Assembly: GCA_020249285.1 (NCBI GenBank) | Contig: JADCFX010000035.1 | Coordinates: forward strand, 1 to 64,000 | DNA length: 64,000 bases | Source of the DNA: Roseomonas sp. | Lineage (GTDB): Bacteria; Pseudomonadota; Alphaproteobacteria; Acetobacterales; Acetobacteraceae | Direction of reading: 5' to 3' | Shown here: piece by piece, positions 42,371 through 51,152 of the stretch | Layout of the letters: every line of letters starts with the position of its first letter | Numbering within the stretch: the stretch's first letter is position 1 | Made by a program: the position numbers and the translations under genes | The notes under the pieces: generated by a model | The model's database searches: none | What the model saw: the letters and a program-made list of their open reading frames with translations, nothing else | What the model was told of the DNA's origin: nothing

Positions 42371-42664
42371 ATGAGGACTATGGTCATCCTCCGTCCATCT
42401 CTCCCACGCAAAATCATGGGCTGGGCCATGCTGGTACTTGGCGTGCTTGGCCTGATACTGCCCTTCCTCCAGGGGTTTTTGTTTCTGGCCTTCGGCGTTT
42501 TCCTGTTACGAGATCAGCATGTTTGGGCTGCGCGCCGCTGGGCCTGGGTAGCCGGGCGCTGGCCCCAGATGGTCGGCAAGCTGGAAGCCATGGAAACCGG
42601 GATGGCGGCGCGGGCGCGGCACGTCGCCAGACGGATGGGGCAATTCTTGCGTCTGCGCGCATAG
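42371..42664 (+). CDS. Small PGPGW/DUF454-like membrane protein
   Basis: The 97-residue protein has two closely spaced membrane helices in KIMGWAMLVLGVLGLILPFL and QGFLFLAFGVFLLRDQH, followed by a basic cytoplasmic tail. The G-W-x-x-L-x-x-G...P pattern resembles the PGPGW family of small transmembrane proteins of unknown function. It is the first gene of a short plus-strand run with a DUF423 protein and an rRNA methyltransferase-like gene. Start and length are not certain. Confidence 0.7.
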   Translation: MRTMVILRPSLPRKIMGWAMLVLGVLGLILPFLQGFLFLAFGVFLLRDQHVWAARRWAWVAGRWPQMVGKLEAMETGMAARARHVARRMGQFLRLRA

Positions 42665-42708
42665 GCGGCGCTCTGGCCTCGGGCGCCCATGCGGCGTAAG
42701 GGCGTTGC

Positions 42709-43071
42709 ATGCATCGTCTTTGGCTTATCACCGGCGCCCTGGCCGGGCTTATCGCGGTTGGACTTTCCGCCTGGGCCGCCCATGGGCTGCCTGCAAGGCT
42801 TGATGCCGCGCGCATGGCGGCGGTGCAAAACGCGCTGACCATGCAAGGCTGGCATGCGTTGGCTTTGCTGATTGCGGGGTTGATGGCTGAGAGGGGCCGG
42901 CGTCTCGCGCATATCGCCGCTGCCGCCTTCCTGGCCGGCATGATCCTGTTTTGCGGCGCGGTCTGGGCTGGTGCGATCACAGGCCAATCGCTCGGCCCCA
43001 TCGCGCCTTTAGGCGGGATGCTGCTCATGCTCGGCTGGGCCTTCCTGGCCCTGGCAGCAGCACGGCGGTGA
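42709..43071 (+). CDS. DUF423-family membrane protein
   Basis: The 120-residue integral membrane protein has four predicted helices and the family pattern near the start: LITGALAGLIAVGLSAWAAH followed by GLPARLDAARMAAVQNALTM and QGWHALALLIAG. The DUF423 family (YgdD-like) is of unknown function. In E. coli ygdD is next to rlmM, and here too an RlmM-like gene follows, overlapping by four bases (GTGA), so the link is kept across distant bacteria. Confidence 0.85.
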   Translation: MHRLWLITGALAGLIAVGLSAWAAHGLPARLDAARMAAVQNALTMQGWHALALLIAGLMAERGRRLAHIAAAAFLAGMILFCGAVWAGAITGQSLGPIAPLGGMLLMLGWAFLALAAARR

Positions 43072-43979
43072 TCCGCGCTGCCTATCTGGCCGCTGAGGGG
43101 TTTGAGGCGGAATTGGCCGAAGAACTCCGCCTGAGCGGCAGGCGCGTGACTGCCTGGCATGGTCGCCTGGCACTTTCGCCAGACCCACCCGCGCCGGCGG
43201 TTTGGGCTTTGGATATCTGGACCAATCCGCAGGAATTGCCCGCCCCTTCGGTCAAGGCTGCTGCCGATGGGCTCCGCGCCATCCAGCGCAATTGGTCCCA
43301 TCTGCCCCTGTTGCATCATCGCCGCAGCACGCTGATCGCCGAACACCTGCCGCCGGTCAAAGCGCGCCCACTGATCTTCCCGGAACCCGCGCCGACAGCG
43401 CCACTTGGCGCCTGGACGCTGCTCGCGCCGGACCGGATCTTGGCCAGCCCCAGCAAGACCAGCCCCTTCGTGAATGGCGAGCCGCGCTTTGTGGAAGACA
43501 AGTCCGGCCCCCCTTCCCGCGCCTACCTTAAATTATGGGAAGGCCTCACCCGGCTTGGCCGCCATCCCGCCCCAGGCAACCGCTGCCTTGACCTTGGCGC
43601 CTCCCCCGGCGGCTGGACTTGGGTGATCGCAGAGCTCGGCGCAGAGGTCACAGCGGTTGATAAGGCGCCACTCGACCCGGCCATTGCTGCCCACCCCGGC
43701 GTTAATTTCCGGCCAGAGAGCGCTTTCGCCCTGGACCCCCGGCAAGAATCGCCGGTCACCTGGCTGTTCAGCGATGTCATCTGTTACCCGGCGCGGCTTT
43801 TGGGTCTGGTGCGGCGCTGGATTGAGGCGGAAAAGGCCGACAACATCTTTTGCACCATCAAATTTCAGGGCGAAACCGATCACGCCATCATCGCAGAATT
43901 TCAGCAAATTCAAGGAGCTATCCTATTCCACGCCGCGCATAACAAGCATGAAGTGACCTTCGCGCGCCTCGCATCCTGA
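43068..43979 (+). CDS. RlmM/FtsJ-type RNA 2'-O-methyltransferase
   Basis: The 303-residue enzyme starts at GTG (43068), overlapping the DUF423 stop. The FtsJ fold is seen in PPSRAYLKLWEGLTRLG (first catalytic lysine), CLDLGASPGGWTWVIAELGA (SAM motif), VTWLFSDVICYPARLL (aspartate) and IFCTIKFQGETDH (second lysine). Those three residues match the K-D-K set of ribose methyltransferases. RlmM modifies C2498 of 23S rRNA in E. coli; the N-terminal THUMP-like part is shorter here, so the exact target is uncertain. Confidence 0.85.
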   Translation: MIRAAYLAAEGFEAELAEELRLSGRRVTAWHGRLALSPDPPAPAVWALDIWTNPQELPAPSVKAAADGLRAIQRNWSHLPLLHHRRSTLIAEHLPPVKARPLIFPEPAPTAPLGAWTLLAPDRILASPSKTSPFVNGEPRFVEDKSGPPSRAYLKLWEGLTRLGRHPAPGNRCLDLGASPGGWTWVIAELGAEVTAVDKAPLDPAIAAHPGVNFRPESAFALDPRQESPVTWLFSDVICYPARLLGLVRRWIEAEKADNIFCTIKFQGETDHAIIAEFQQIQGAILFHAAHNKHEVTFARLAS

Positions 43980-44039
43980 AATTTTTTGGACTTCGCGCCA
44001 AAGCTGGCACGGCTTCTGCAATAGCCATCACGTACCAAA

Positions 44040-44390
44040 ATGGTGCCGCCGACCAAAGCGTCGGCGCCAACCAAAACGGGGTTTGCGACGATGTTGGTGG
44101 TTCCGGAAAAGTCATTGACAGCTCCTCAGGAGGTCCGGGCCCGCCGCATGCAGAGCACGCAAGATGCGGCTCGGCTTGACGTCGCAGGGGGGCGAAAAGA
44201 ATTCGCACCCATGCTGCAAGAATTGCGGCACAGCCCGGCAAGAACTGCCGGTCCGGGGACACCCACGGGCAACACGCTCGCTGCCATGCTCCAGCGGATG
44301 GATACGGACCAAGATGGCCGAATTTCTCCGCTGGAGCTGAGGGCTTCCGCGAAGCGCGCCTATCAGGTGCCGGAACGCGCCAAGACCTGA
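44040..44390 (+). CDS. Hypothetical protein with one EF-hand
   Basis: The 116-residue product has a low-complexity, basic N-terminal part and a single canonical EF-hand loop near the C-terminus, DTDQDGRISPLEL, with acidic residues at positions 1, 3, 5 and 12. One such loop could bind calcium in a dimer. No signal peptide is evident, and no good ribosome-binding site precedes the ATG, so the start is uncertain. The gene lies between the rRNA methyltransferase and the YihY gene. The EF-hand is the only recognisable element. Confidence 0.55.
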   Translation: MVPPTKASAPTKTGFATMLVVPEKSLTAPQEVRARRMQSTQDAARLDVAGGRKEFAPMLQELRHSPARTAGPGTPTGNTLAAMLQRMDTDQDGRISPLELRASAKRAYQVPERAKT

Positions 44391-44428
44391 AGCTTCCGCA
44401 TTTGGCGGGGCTGACCCTATAAGGTGGC

Positions 44429-45277
44429 ATGTCGCACGCCCAAACGGCCCAATTCGGCGCTACCGCCATACTCATGCGCGTGCTGCGGGCTTCCGCGTCT
44501 GATCGCATTGCCCTCACCAGCGCGGGCTGCGCCTTCTACGCCATGCTGGCGCTGTTTCCCGGCATTTTCCTGCTGATTTCGCTCTATGGCATGGTGTTTG
44601 ACGCGGCGGCGGTGGAACCGCAGCTTGAAGTGCTGCGCGAATTGGTCCCCGAAGACACTTTTGAGATGATCGCAACCCGCGTGCATGATCTGGTGGAAGC
44701 CCCGCGCCCCCGCCTTGAATGGAGCGCGATCCTGAGTGCCTGCATCGCGATCTGGAGCGCTTCTGCCGGCACGCGCGCGACCATCGGCGCGCTGAACATG
44801 GCGCATCACGTGGAAGAAACACGGCCCTTCTTTCGCTATCACGCGCTGGCGATTGGGTTAACTCTGGCCGCAACCTTGGCCGCGGTGATTGCGATTGCGG
44901 CGCTGGTCGCGCTGCCAGGCATTCTGGCGCTATTTGGCCTGCCGGCGTTGCGTGCCCTATCTCTGCGCGGGCTTTCCTTGCTGACGCTATTGCTGCTGGT
45001 GGGGCTTTCCCTGCTGGCGGTGTATCGGCTGGGGCCGGCATCGCGCCGCCTGCCGATCCGCCGCATCCTGCCGGGGGCGCTCATGGCGACACTGCTTTGG
45101 GCCTTCGGGTCGGCGGCCTTCAGCCTTTATGTCTCGGACTTCGCGACCTACGACGCGATGTATGGGCCGCTGGGTGCCACGGTGGGCCTGCTGATGTGGT
45201 TCTACGTCAGCGTTTATGTCGTGCTGTTGGGGGCAGAGTTGAATGTGGCGCTGGCCACGCGCGCCGGGGCGTGGTGA
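44429..45277 (+). CDS. YihY/BrkB-family inner membrane protein
   Basis: The 282-residue membrane protein has about six helices. Family marks are DRIALTSAGCAFYAMLALFP, GIFLLISLYGM, WSASAGTRATIGALNMAHHV, RRILPGALMATLLWAFGSAA and the C-terminal YGPLGATVGLLMWFYVSVYV followed by LLGAELNVALA. The YihY/BrkB family is widespread; its earlier naming as RNase BN is known to be wrong, and its function is unsettled. It stands as a single gene, 42 bp before the enolase-superfamily gene. Confidence 0.9.
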   Translation: MSHAQTAQFGATAILMRVLRASASDRIALTSAGCAFYAMLALFPGIFLLISLYGMVFDAAAVEPQLEVLRELVPEDTFEMIATRVHDLVEAPRPRLEWSAILSACIAIWSASAGTRATIGALNMAHHVEETRPFFRYHALAIGLTLAATLAAVIAIAALVALPGILALFGLPALRALSLRGLSLLTLLLLVGLSLLAVYRLGPASRRLPIRRILPGALMATLLWAFGSAAFSLYVSDFATYDAMYGPLGATVGLLMWFYVSVYVVLLGAELNVALATRAGAW

Positions 45278-45319
45278 CAGCGCCGCGCCGCCGCGCCAGA
45301 ATTGCGCCGGAGGCCCAGC

Positions 45320-46408
45320 ATGACACTCATCACCATCAGCGCCATCACCATCCGCTGTGTAGATGCGCCGATAGACCCGCCGCTCCGCAATAGCCTGAAT
45401 GTCATTCCCCGCGCGCCTTTGGTGATTGCGGAAGTCACCATCAAGGATGGCGCCACGGGCTCGGCCTATGTCTTTCCCTATACGCGCGCTGCACTTGGGC
45501 CGACGGCATCACTCGCGCGTTCGATTGGGGAGGGGCTGATCGCGCGCGCTTTGGCCCCCATGTCTCTCTGGCGCGAATTGCATGATGGGTTTCGCATCCT
45601 GGGCAGTGAGGGGCTGGTGCAGATTGCGCTTTCGCTATTGGATATGGCGTTGTGGGATGCGCTCGCCCGCCGCGCTGGCCTGCCGCTTTACGCCATGCTG
45701 GGGGCGGAAGCGCGGCCCATGCCGATTTATGCCTCGTTACGTGGCTTCGGGCCGGCGATGCTGGCGGAAGAAGCCGGCCAGGCGGTGGCGCGGCTGGGCG
45801 CGCGGGCGGTGAAATTCAAGCTCGGCCATCCAAAGCTTGAAGATGATCTGGCAACGGTGCGCGCCGTGCGCGGCGTAGTGGGCGATGATGTCTCGATCTT
45901 CGTGGACTATAATCAGGCGCTGACACTGCCAGAAGCCGAACGGCGCGGGCGCGCCTTGCAGGCGCTGGATGTACGCTGGCTGGAGGAACCTTTGCCGGTG
46001 CAGGATGATGCGGGCATGGCGGCATTGGCCGCGCGGCTCGATATCCCGATCCAGGGGGGCGAGAATTGGTGGGGCCCGGCTGGCATGCAGCGTGCCTTGG
46101 CGGCTGGCGCCTGCGATTTCTGCATGCCGGATGCGATGAAGATCGGCGGTGTCACGGGCTGGCTGCGTGCTGCTGCCATGGCGGCGGCGCATCGCGTGCC
46201 GATGTCATCGCATATCTTTGTGGAGGTCAGCGCGCATTTGCTGCAAACGACGCCGACCGCGCATTATTTGGAGCATCTGGATATCGCCGCCCCCTTGCTG
46301 TCCCAGCCTTTGCGCGTGGCCGATGGCATGGCGCTGGTGCCGGAAGCGCCGGGGCTTGGGCTGGATTGGGATACGGCGGCGCTGCGCCATTTCGCCGTGG
46401 ATGCATGA
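45320..46408 (+). CDS. Mandelate racemase/muconate-lactonizing enzyme-family protein
   Basis: The 362-residue enolase-superfamily enzyme has the base lysine pair in GARAVKFKLGHPKLEDDL (KxK). The metal ligands are Asp in IFVDYNQALTLPEA, Glu in RWLEEPLPVQDD and Glu in IQGGENWWGP. The His-Asp dyad region is PMSSHIFVEVS. This layout fits the mandelate racemase subgroup, which abstracts a proton alpha to a carboxylate. The ATG at 45320 follows CCGGAGG. The substrate is unknown. A perfect 12-bp hairpin separates it from the convergent TauD-type gene. Confidence 0.9.
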   Translation: MTLITISAITIRCVDAPIDPPLRNSLNVIPRAPLVIAEVTIKDGATGSAYVFPYTRAALGPTASLARSIGEGLIARALAPMSLWRELHDGFRILGSEGLVQIALSLLDMALWDALARRAGLPLYAMLGAEARPMPIYASLRGFGPAMLAEEAGQAVARLGARAVKFKLGHPKLEDDLATVRAVRGVVGDDVSIFVDYNQALTLPEAERRGRALQALDVRWLEEPLPVQDDAGMAALAARLDIPIQGGENWWGPAGMQRALAAGACDFCMPDAMKIGGVTGWLRAAAMAAAHRVPMSSHIFVEVSAHLLQTTPTAHYLEHLDIAAPLLSQPLRVADGMALVPEAPGLGLDWDTAALRHFAVDA

Positions 46409-46409
46409 G

Positions 46410-46439
46410 GCCAATCGCCATGTGACTATGGCGATTGGC
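46410..46439. terminator. Perfect 12-bp hairpin between convergent genes
   Basis: GCCAATCGCCAT (46410-46421) and ATGGCGATTGGC (46428-46439) pair without mismatch around the loop GTGACT. The hairpin lies directly between the stops of the racemase-family gene and the minus-strand dioxygenase gene. It can serve both transcripts. Confidence 0.75.
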
Positions 46440-46448
46440 TCAGGAATT

Positions 46449-47336
46449 TTACGCCGCCTGCGCCAAGGTAGGCGCGCTATCAGCCACCGTTGTCCGATGC
46501 AAATCGCGCGGCTTATCCGCCGGGTAGCGCCGCGCGCGGTGCATGGTCACGCGGTTGTCCCACATCACCAGATCATGCGCGCGCCAGACATGGGCATGGA
46601 CGAATTCGCGCTGGGTCGCGTGTTCCGTCAGATCGCGCAGCATGGCGCGGGCTTCCGGCACGGGCATGCCATGGATTTGTCCGGCATGGGCTGAAAGAAA
46701 CAGCGAAAGCCGCCCGGTCTTGGGATGGCGGCGCACCAGGCGCTGCGGCACAGGCGCCCATCTTTGGCGTTCTTCTTCCGTGAAATCGGTAAAGCCCAGA
46801 ATGCCGCGCGAGAATATCTGGCTGTGATCCGTGGTCATGTCGCGGATTTCCGCCTTTGCCGTGGCGTCCAGGGCATCCCAGGCGGCGCGCATATCGGCGA
46901 ATTCCGTATTGCCGCCCTCACCCGGAATCACGCGCGCCGAAAGCAGAGAATACTTCGCCGGCGTCGCCTTGAAGGATGAATCGCTGTGCCAGAGCATATT
47001 GCCCAGGCTGAACAAGCGCCGCCTGTCATCGCGCGCCAGCACATTGGAATTCTTATCGAGGTTGGAGATGTCATTCACCTCCATGGCAAGGCGCCGATCT
47101 GCGACCTTGGCGATATCGCCGGTTGCGGTCTCAAGCGGGCCGAAGTTGCGGCTGAAGGCCAATTGCTGTTCGTCATTGATGTCCTGGCCGTGAAAGACCA
47201 GCACGCCATACTTGTCCATGCCGGCATCAATGGTGGCGGCAACCGCGGCGCTCACGGGTTGGCGCAAATCAATGCCGGCAACCACGCCGACGAAATCGGG
47301 CCGCGCCGGATTGGCGGGGGTGATCGTGATACTCAT
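46449..47336 (-). CDS. TauD/TfdA-family Fe(II)/2-oxoglutarate dioxygenase
   Basis: The 295-residue enzyme starts MSITITPANPARPDFVGVVA and has the iron ligands His and Asp in NMLWHSDSSFKATPA, the distal His in WDNRVTMHRARRYPADKPRD, and the 2-oxoglutarate-binding Arg in LHRTTVAD. These enzymes oxidise small acids such as taurine, 2,4-D or related compounds. Start is fixed by GGAGG just before the ATG at 47336; the frame stays open far upstream but only as antisense of recX. The substrate cannot be told. It is divergent from recX. Confidence 0.92.
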   Translation of the reverse strand: MSITITPANPARPDFVGVVAGIDLRQPVSAAVAATIDAGMDKYGVLVFHGQDINDEQQLAFSRNFGPLETATGDIAKVADRRLAMEVNDISNLDKNSNVLARDDRRRLFSLGNMLWHSDSSFKATPAKYSLLSARVIPGEGGNTEFADMRAAWDALDATAKAEIRDMTTDHSQIFSRGILGFTDFTEEERQRWAPVPQRLVRRHPKTGRLSLFLSAHAGQIHGMPVPEARAMLRDLTEHATQREFVHAHVWRAHDLVMWDNRVTMHRARRYPADKPRDLHRTTVADSAPTLAQAA

Positions 47337-47444
47337 TGGTTCCTCCATCATCGTGCTGACCACGCCTTTTGGGACAGCATAGCGCGGAAATCGGCGCTTT
47401 AAAGCGGTTTGTATGGCGCGGCCTGTCCATGCCAGAAGGCGGTC

Positions 47445-48047
47445 ATGTCTGACGCGCCAAAACACCCCCGCCGCGCCGCCGGCCCGCCGCCCAATGCGGC
47501 GCGGCTGCGCGAAGCGGCGTTGGCCCATCTGGCGCGCTTCGCGGCGACCGAGGCAGGCCTCAGGCGCGTTCTGGAACGCCGCATCGCCCGATGGGCCCGC
47601 GCTGCGGAGGCTGAGGGCCAAGCGCGGGAAGCCATCGCTGCCAGCGCCGCCGCCCTGAACGGAGAAATCGCCAGCATCGCCAAAAGCCTGGTCGCCGCGG
47701 GCGCGGTGAATGATGCCGCCTTTGCCGAAAGCCGCGCACGGCGCCTGGCGCGTTCCGGCCATTCCCGCCGCGCCATTGCCGCGCACCTCGCCGCCAAGGG
47801 GATCGAGCACGAGACCGCCGCCGCTGCCTTGCCCGAAGGTGAGGAGACTGAGCTATTGGCCGCACTGGCCTTTTGCCGCCGTCGCCGGATTGGCCCCTTT
47901 GCGCGCGTGGCGCCCGATGCGACCGCGCGGATGAAGGCGCTGGCAGCGCTGGCGCGGGGAGGCTTTGCCCAAGGTATCGCGCGCCGCGCCTTGGCGATGG
48001 ACCCGGATCAGGCCGAAGAAATGCTGCTCGCAGGCCGGCGCGAATGA
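47445..48047 (+). CDS. recX: Regulatory protein RecX
   Basis: The 200-residue helical protein has LREAALAHLARFAATEAGLR then RVLERRIARWA, LVAAGAVNDAAFAESRARRL, GHSRRAIAAHLAAKGI and a third repeat with FCRRRRIGPFAR. These are the three-helix repeats of RecX, which binds RecA filaments and limits their activity. recA is not adjacent, which is common in alphaproteobacteria. The ATG at 47445 follows AGAAGG. Its TGA overlaps the azlC start (ATGA). Confidence 0.88.
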   Translation: MSDAPKHPRRAAGPPPNAARLREAALAHLARFAATEAGLRRVLERRIARWARAAEAEGQAREAIAASAAALNGEIASIAKSLVAAGAVNDAAFAESRARRLARSGHSRRAIAAHLAAKGIEHETAAAALPEGEETELLAALAFCRRRRIGPFARVAPDATARMKALAALARGGFAQGIARRALAMDPDQAEEMLLAGRRE

Positions 48048-48766
48048 GTGATCAGGCTGAGATCAAAGCGCCGGTGATCTTCACCCGCCATGGCGTGGCG
48101 CGCGGTATCCGCATCGCTTTGCCCTTGGTGATCGGCACCTTTCCGTTTGGGTTAGTGGTGGGGGTGATTTCCGACCAGAAGGGGCTTTCCTGGCTTGAAA
48201 CCCTGCTGATGTCGGCGCTGGTTTTCGCCGGGTCTTCGCAATTGCTGGCCTTGGAGCTTTGGTCCGAACCGGCCCCCATTCTGGCCGCCACCATTGCCGC
48301 GATTGTGGTGAATATCCGCATGGCGCCGATGGGCGCGGCCTTAGCGCCATGGCTGGATAAGCTGCGCGGCGTGAAGCTTTGGGGCAGCCTTGCCTTCATG
48401 GTGGATCACGCCTTCGCGCTTTCCGCCGCCGAGCAACGGCGCGGCGGGCGCGATGCCGGATTTCTGCTGGGCATTGGTGTGACGCTTTGGTGCTTCTGGA
48501 ATATCTCGGTCAGCCTTGGGCATATTCTGGGCTCGGCAGTGCGGTTTCCGGCGGGGCATCCGCTTTATTTCGCCGCCATCGCGACTTTTGTGGCGATCCT
48601 TGTGCCGCTTTGGCGCGGGGTGCGGCGTGATTTCTGGCCCTGGTTGCTGGCGGGCGTGCTGGCGGTGCTGGCCTGGAAGGCGGGGCTTGGGCCACCTTGG
48701 CCCTTGCTGATCGGCGCCTTTGCTGGTGCGGCGCTGGGGGCGTGGCTGGAGTTGCGCCGGGAATGA
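48044..48766 (+). CDS. azlC: AzlC-family branched-chain amino acid exporter subunit
   Basis: The 240-residue membrane protein has the AzlC family pattern: GIRIALPLVIGTFPFGLVVG, LLMSALVFAGSSQLLALELW and NIRMAPMGAALAPWLDKLRG, then FMVDHAFALSAAEQRR. AzlC and the small AzlD form an exporter for branched-chain amino acids or analogues. It overlaps recX by four bases upstream and azlD by four bases downstream (ATGA), so recX-azlC-azlD are translated in a chain. Six to seven helices can be drawn. Confidence 0.92.
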   Translation: MSDQAEIKAPVIFTRHGVARGIRIALPLVIGTFPFGLVVGVISDQKGLSWLETLLMSALVFAGSSQLLALELWSEPAPILAATIAAIVVNIRMAPMGAALAPWLDKLRGVKLWGSLAFMVDHAFALSAAEQRRGGRDAGFLLGIGVTLWCFWNISVSLGHILGSAVRFPAGHPLYFAAIATFVAILVPLWRGVRRDFWPWLLAGVLAVLAWKAGLGPPWPLLIGAFAGAALGAWLELRRE

Positions 48767-49083
48767 CCCTTCGGCCTGACGTGCTGCTCGCCATCATTGG
48801 CATGGCGGTGGCGACTTACCTCTGCCGCGCTGGCGGCTATGCGCTGTTTCGCGCGCTGCGCCCGCCGCGTTATGTGGAAGTGGTCTTGCAGCATCTGCCG
48901 GGGCCGATTTTCATGGCCTATGCCATGCCGGCCTTGGCGGCGCATGGCTGGAAAGGTTGGGTGGCGGCGGTGGCGGTGGTGGCGGTGCAGTATTTCTCGC
49001 GCAGCCTGGCGGCGGCAATCCTGGTTGGGGTTGGTGCCATGGCGGGGCTCGGCGCGTTTGAAGCCTGGTACCTTGCGCGCTGA
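48763..49083 (+). CDS. azlD: AzlD-family branched-chain amino acid exporter subunit
   Basis: The 106-residue protein has three to four membrane helices. Family marks are DVLLAIIGMAVATYLCRAGG, LQHLPGPIFMAYAMPALAAH and a C-terminal hydrophobic stretch. It is the partner of AzlC, whose stop it overlaps. Its own 3' end probably overlaps the start of the following MFS gene. Confidence 0.88.
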   Translation: MTLRPDVLLAIIGMAVATYLCRAGGYALFRALRPPRYVEVVLQHLPGPIFMAYAMPALAAHGWKGWVAAVAVVAVQYFSRSLAAAILVGVGAMAGLGAFEAWYLAR

Positions 49084-50482
49084 TTTGCCGCTTGCCCGCA
49101 TCACGGCGCATGGCGCTGCGATTCTGATCATCATCGCCATCGGCACGCTGATTGTGCCGCTGGATACCTCAGTGAATATCGCCTTTCCGGCGATTACCGA
49201 GCGTTTCGGGCTTGGGCGCACCGGCATTCAATGGGTGGTGATCTGCTATGTGCTGACTTATGGCAGCCTGATGCTGGGCATTGGGCGCCTTGGCGATATC
49301 TTCGGCTATTTGCGTGTGTTTCGCTTAGGGCTCGCCTGGAGCATTCTGGCCTTCATCCTTTGCGCCACCGCGGAAAACTACGCTTGGCTTTTGGCAGCGC
49401 GGGTGATGCAGGGCATTGGCGCGGCCTTGGTAATTGGCTGCGGCCCCGCGCTTGCCACCAGCCATTTTTCCGAAGCGTTGCGCCCGCGTATCCTTGGCTT
49501 TTACGCCTTTGGCTTTGCTGCGGGTGGCGGGCTTGGGCCGCTGATTGGCGGCGTGCTGGTCGAGCATTTCGGCTGGTCGGCTGTGTATTGGTATCGCGCG
49601 CCGCTTGCGGCCTTTGCGCTGGGCTTGAGTGTTTTTCTGCGCGCCCCACCGCGCGCGGCAATGCGCGAGAGTTTTGATCTGACTGGCGCAGTGCTGATTA
49701 CGGGCATGATGTGCTGCCTTCTGCTTGGCATTAATCGCGCGCCGGATGTGGCGGCGGGGAACCTTCTGGCGCTGGCATTGGCCTTTGGGTTTCTGGTGTT
49801 GGGCTGGTGGTATGGGCGCCACGCTGCGCGCATTGCAAGGCCAGTGATTGCGCTGCGCTATTTTCGCGATGCGGATTTCCTGTTTGCCTGTATTGCAACC
49901 GCGCTGGTGAATTTCGCCTGCTTCGCTGTGCTGCTGTTCATGCCTTACCTGTTGCTGCATGGCGCTGCCTTGCCGGCGGGCTGGGGCGGGTTGGTGCTGG
50001 CCATTGGGCATTTGGCGGCCATGGTGGCTTCGCCCTTTGCGGGGTTTTTGCTGGCGCGCATCAGTGCGGCGCGCTTGGCGTTGATTGGTTCCGTGATGAC
50101 CGCTGGCGGGCTTTGGTTGATTGGTGCCATTGGTGCTGCGGGCGGCGCGATCCCGCTACTGGTTGCGGCACTGGCACTGCAAGGCATCGGCCTTGGGTTG
50201 TTTCAAGTGAGTGTCACGGATCTTCTGCTGGAACGCATGCCGCGAGAGGATCGCGGTGTCGCCGGCAGCCTTTCGCAGGTGTCCCGCACCTTGGGCGTGG
50301 TCACAGCGGCTTCATTGCTCAGCACTGTCTTCGCGGCGCTGGAAGCTGGGGGCGTGGCGCGCGGGCTAATGCCGATGGAGGCCTTCCGCGCCGCCTTCGG
50401 CACCATCTTCAGCTTTGGGGCAGCGCTGGTGGGTTTGCAGGTGCTGGTGGGTTTTCTGATCCAGCGACGCGGGTATCGCTGA
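49073..50482 (+). CDS. MFS multidrug/solute exporter (DHA2-type)
   Basis: The roughly 469-residue transporter has about 12-14 membrane helices and the DHA2-type features: LIVPLDTSVNIAFPAITERF in helix 1 (motif D1), the loop GIGRLGDIFGYLRVFRLG (motif A) and GFAAGGGLGPLIGGVLVEHF (motif C of antiporters). No ATG or GTG lies upstream of helix 1, so the start must be TTG at 49073 or 49085, overlapping or just after azlD. Substrate is unknown. Its last 74 bases overlap the 3' end of the convergent ABC ATPase gene. Confidence 0.87.
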   Translation: MRADLPLARITAHGAAILIIIAIGTLIVPLDTSVNIAFPAITERFGLGRTGIQWVVICYVLTYGSLMLGIGRLGDIFGYLRVFRLGLAWSILAFILCATAENYAWLLAARVMQGIGAALVIGCGPALATSHFSEALRPRILGFYAFGFAAGGGLGPLIGGVLVEHFGWSAVYWYRAPLAAFALGLSVFLRAPPRAAMRESFDLTGAVLITGMMCCLLLGINRAPDVAAGNLLALALAFGFLVLGWWYGRHAARIARPVIALRYFRDADFLFACIATALVNFACFAVLLFMPYLLLHGAALPAGWGGLVLAIGHLAAMVASPFAGFLLARISAARLALIGSVMTAGGLWLIGAIGAAGGAIPLLVAALALQGIGLGLFQVSVTDLLLERMPREDRGVAGSLSQVSRTLGVVTAASLLSTVFAALEAGGVARGLMPMEAFRAAFGTIFSFGAALVGLQVLVGFLIQRRGYR

Positions 50483-51152
50483 CGATCCGCCCATCCACCA
50501 GATGCACGCGCCGATTGGCGCGTTTGGCGAGTTCCGCATCATGCGTCACCACCAGGATCGCGCGGCCTTCTTCGACAGCCAGGCGCGCGAAGATATCAAA
50601 CACTGCCGCTGCATTACGCGTATCCAGATTGCCGGTGGGTTCATCGGCCAGGATGATGGCGGGATCATTGGCAAGCGCACGCGCAATGGCGGCGCGTTGG
50701 CGCATGCCACCCGAAAGCTGTTCCGGCAACTTCCCCGCCGCTTCCGCCATGCCAAGCGCTTCCAGCAGCCTCATCGCCTGGGCACGCGCTGCCGCATCCT
50801 TCAAGCGGCCAAGGCGACGGATTGGGATCAGCACATTATCCAGGGTGGAGAATTCCGGCAGCAGGAAATGGAATTGGAACACAAAACCTAAACGCGCCAG
50901 ACGCAAGCTGGCGAGTTCTGCCGCACTCAGGCTTGCCGTATCACGCCCTTCCAACAACACACGCCCTTCGGTTGGCCGATCAAGCAGGCCAAGTAGATAG
51001 AGCAAGGATGATTTGCCAGAACCCGATGGCCCCGTGATGGCGATGAATTCGCCGCGCTCCACCTTCAAGGACGCATCTTGCACCAGCGTCACCCCTTCCG
51101 GCAGGCGGCGCGTGATGTGCTGCGCTTCCAGCAAAGGGGGCGGCTGATTCAT
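50409..51152 (-). CDS. ABC transporter ATPase, MacB/LolD-like
   Basis: The 247-residue ATPase has Walker A TGPSGSGKSSLLYLLGLLDR, the Q-loop FVFQFHFLLPEFSTLDNV, the signature LSGGMRQRAAIARAL, and Walker B AIILADEPTGNLDT, with the switch histidine in VVTHDAELA. The layout is that of LolD/MacB ATPases, which power mechanotransmission rather than classical transport. The signature has Met-Arg where LolD usually has Gln-Gln or Glu-Gln. Its start overlaps the permease stop by four bases. The C-terminal Pro-rich 20 residues run over the end of the opposite-strand MFS gene. Confidence 0.93.
   Translation of the reverse strand: MNQPPPLLEAQHITRRLPEGVTLVQDASLKVERGEFIAITGPSGSGKSSLLYLLGLLDRPTEGRVLLEGRDTASLSAAELASLRLARLGFVFQFHFLLPEFSTLDNVLIPIRRLGRLKDAAARAQAMRLLEALGMAEAAGKLPEQLSGGMRQRAAIARALANDPAIILADEPTGNLDTRNAAAVFDIFARLAVEEGRAILVVTHDAELAKRANRRVHLVDGRIVSDTRVAGSENPPAPANPPALPQS

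Noticed and set aside
46449..47810. Reading the TauD-type gene as a 453-residue protein with an N-terminal extension
   Set aside because: The first 158 codons are antisense to recX or its upstream DNA, and GGAGG directly precedes the ATG at 47336.
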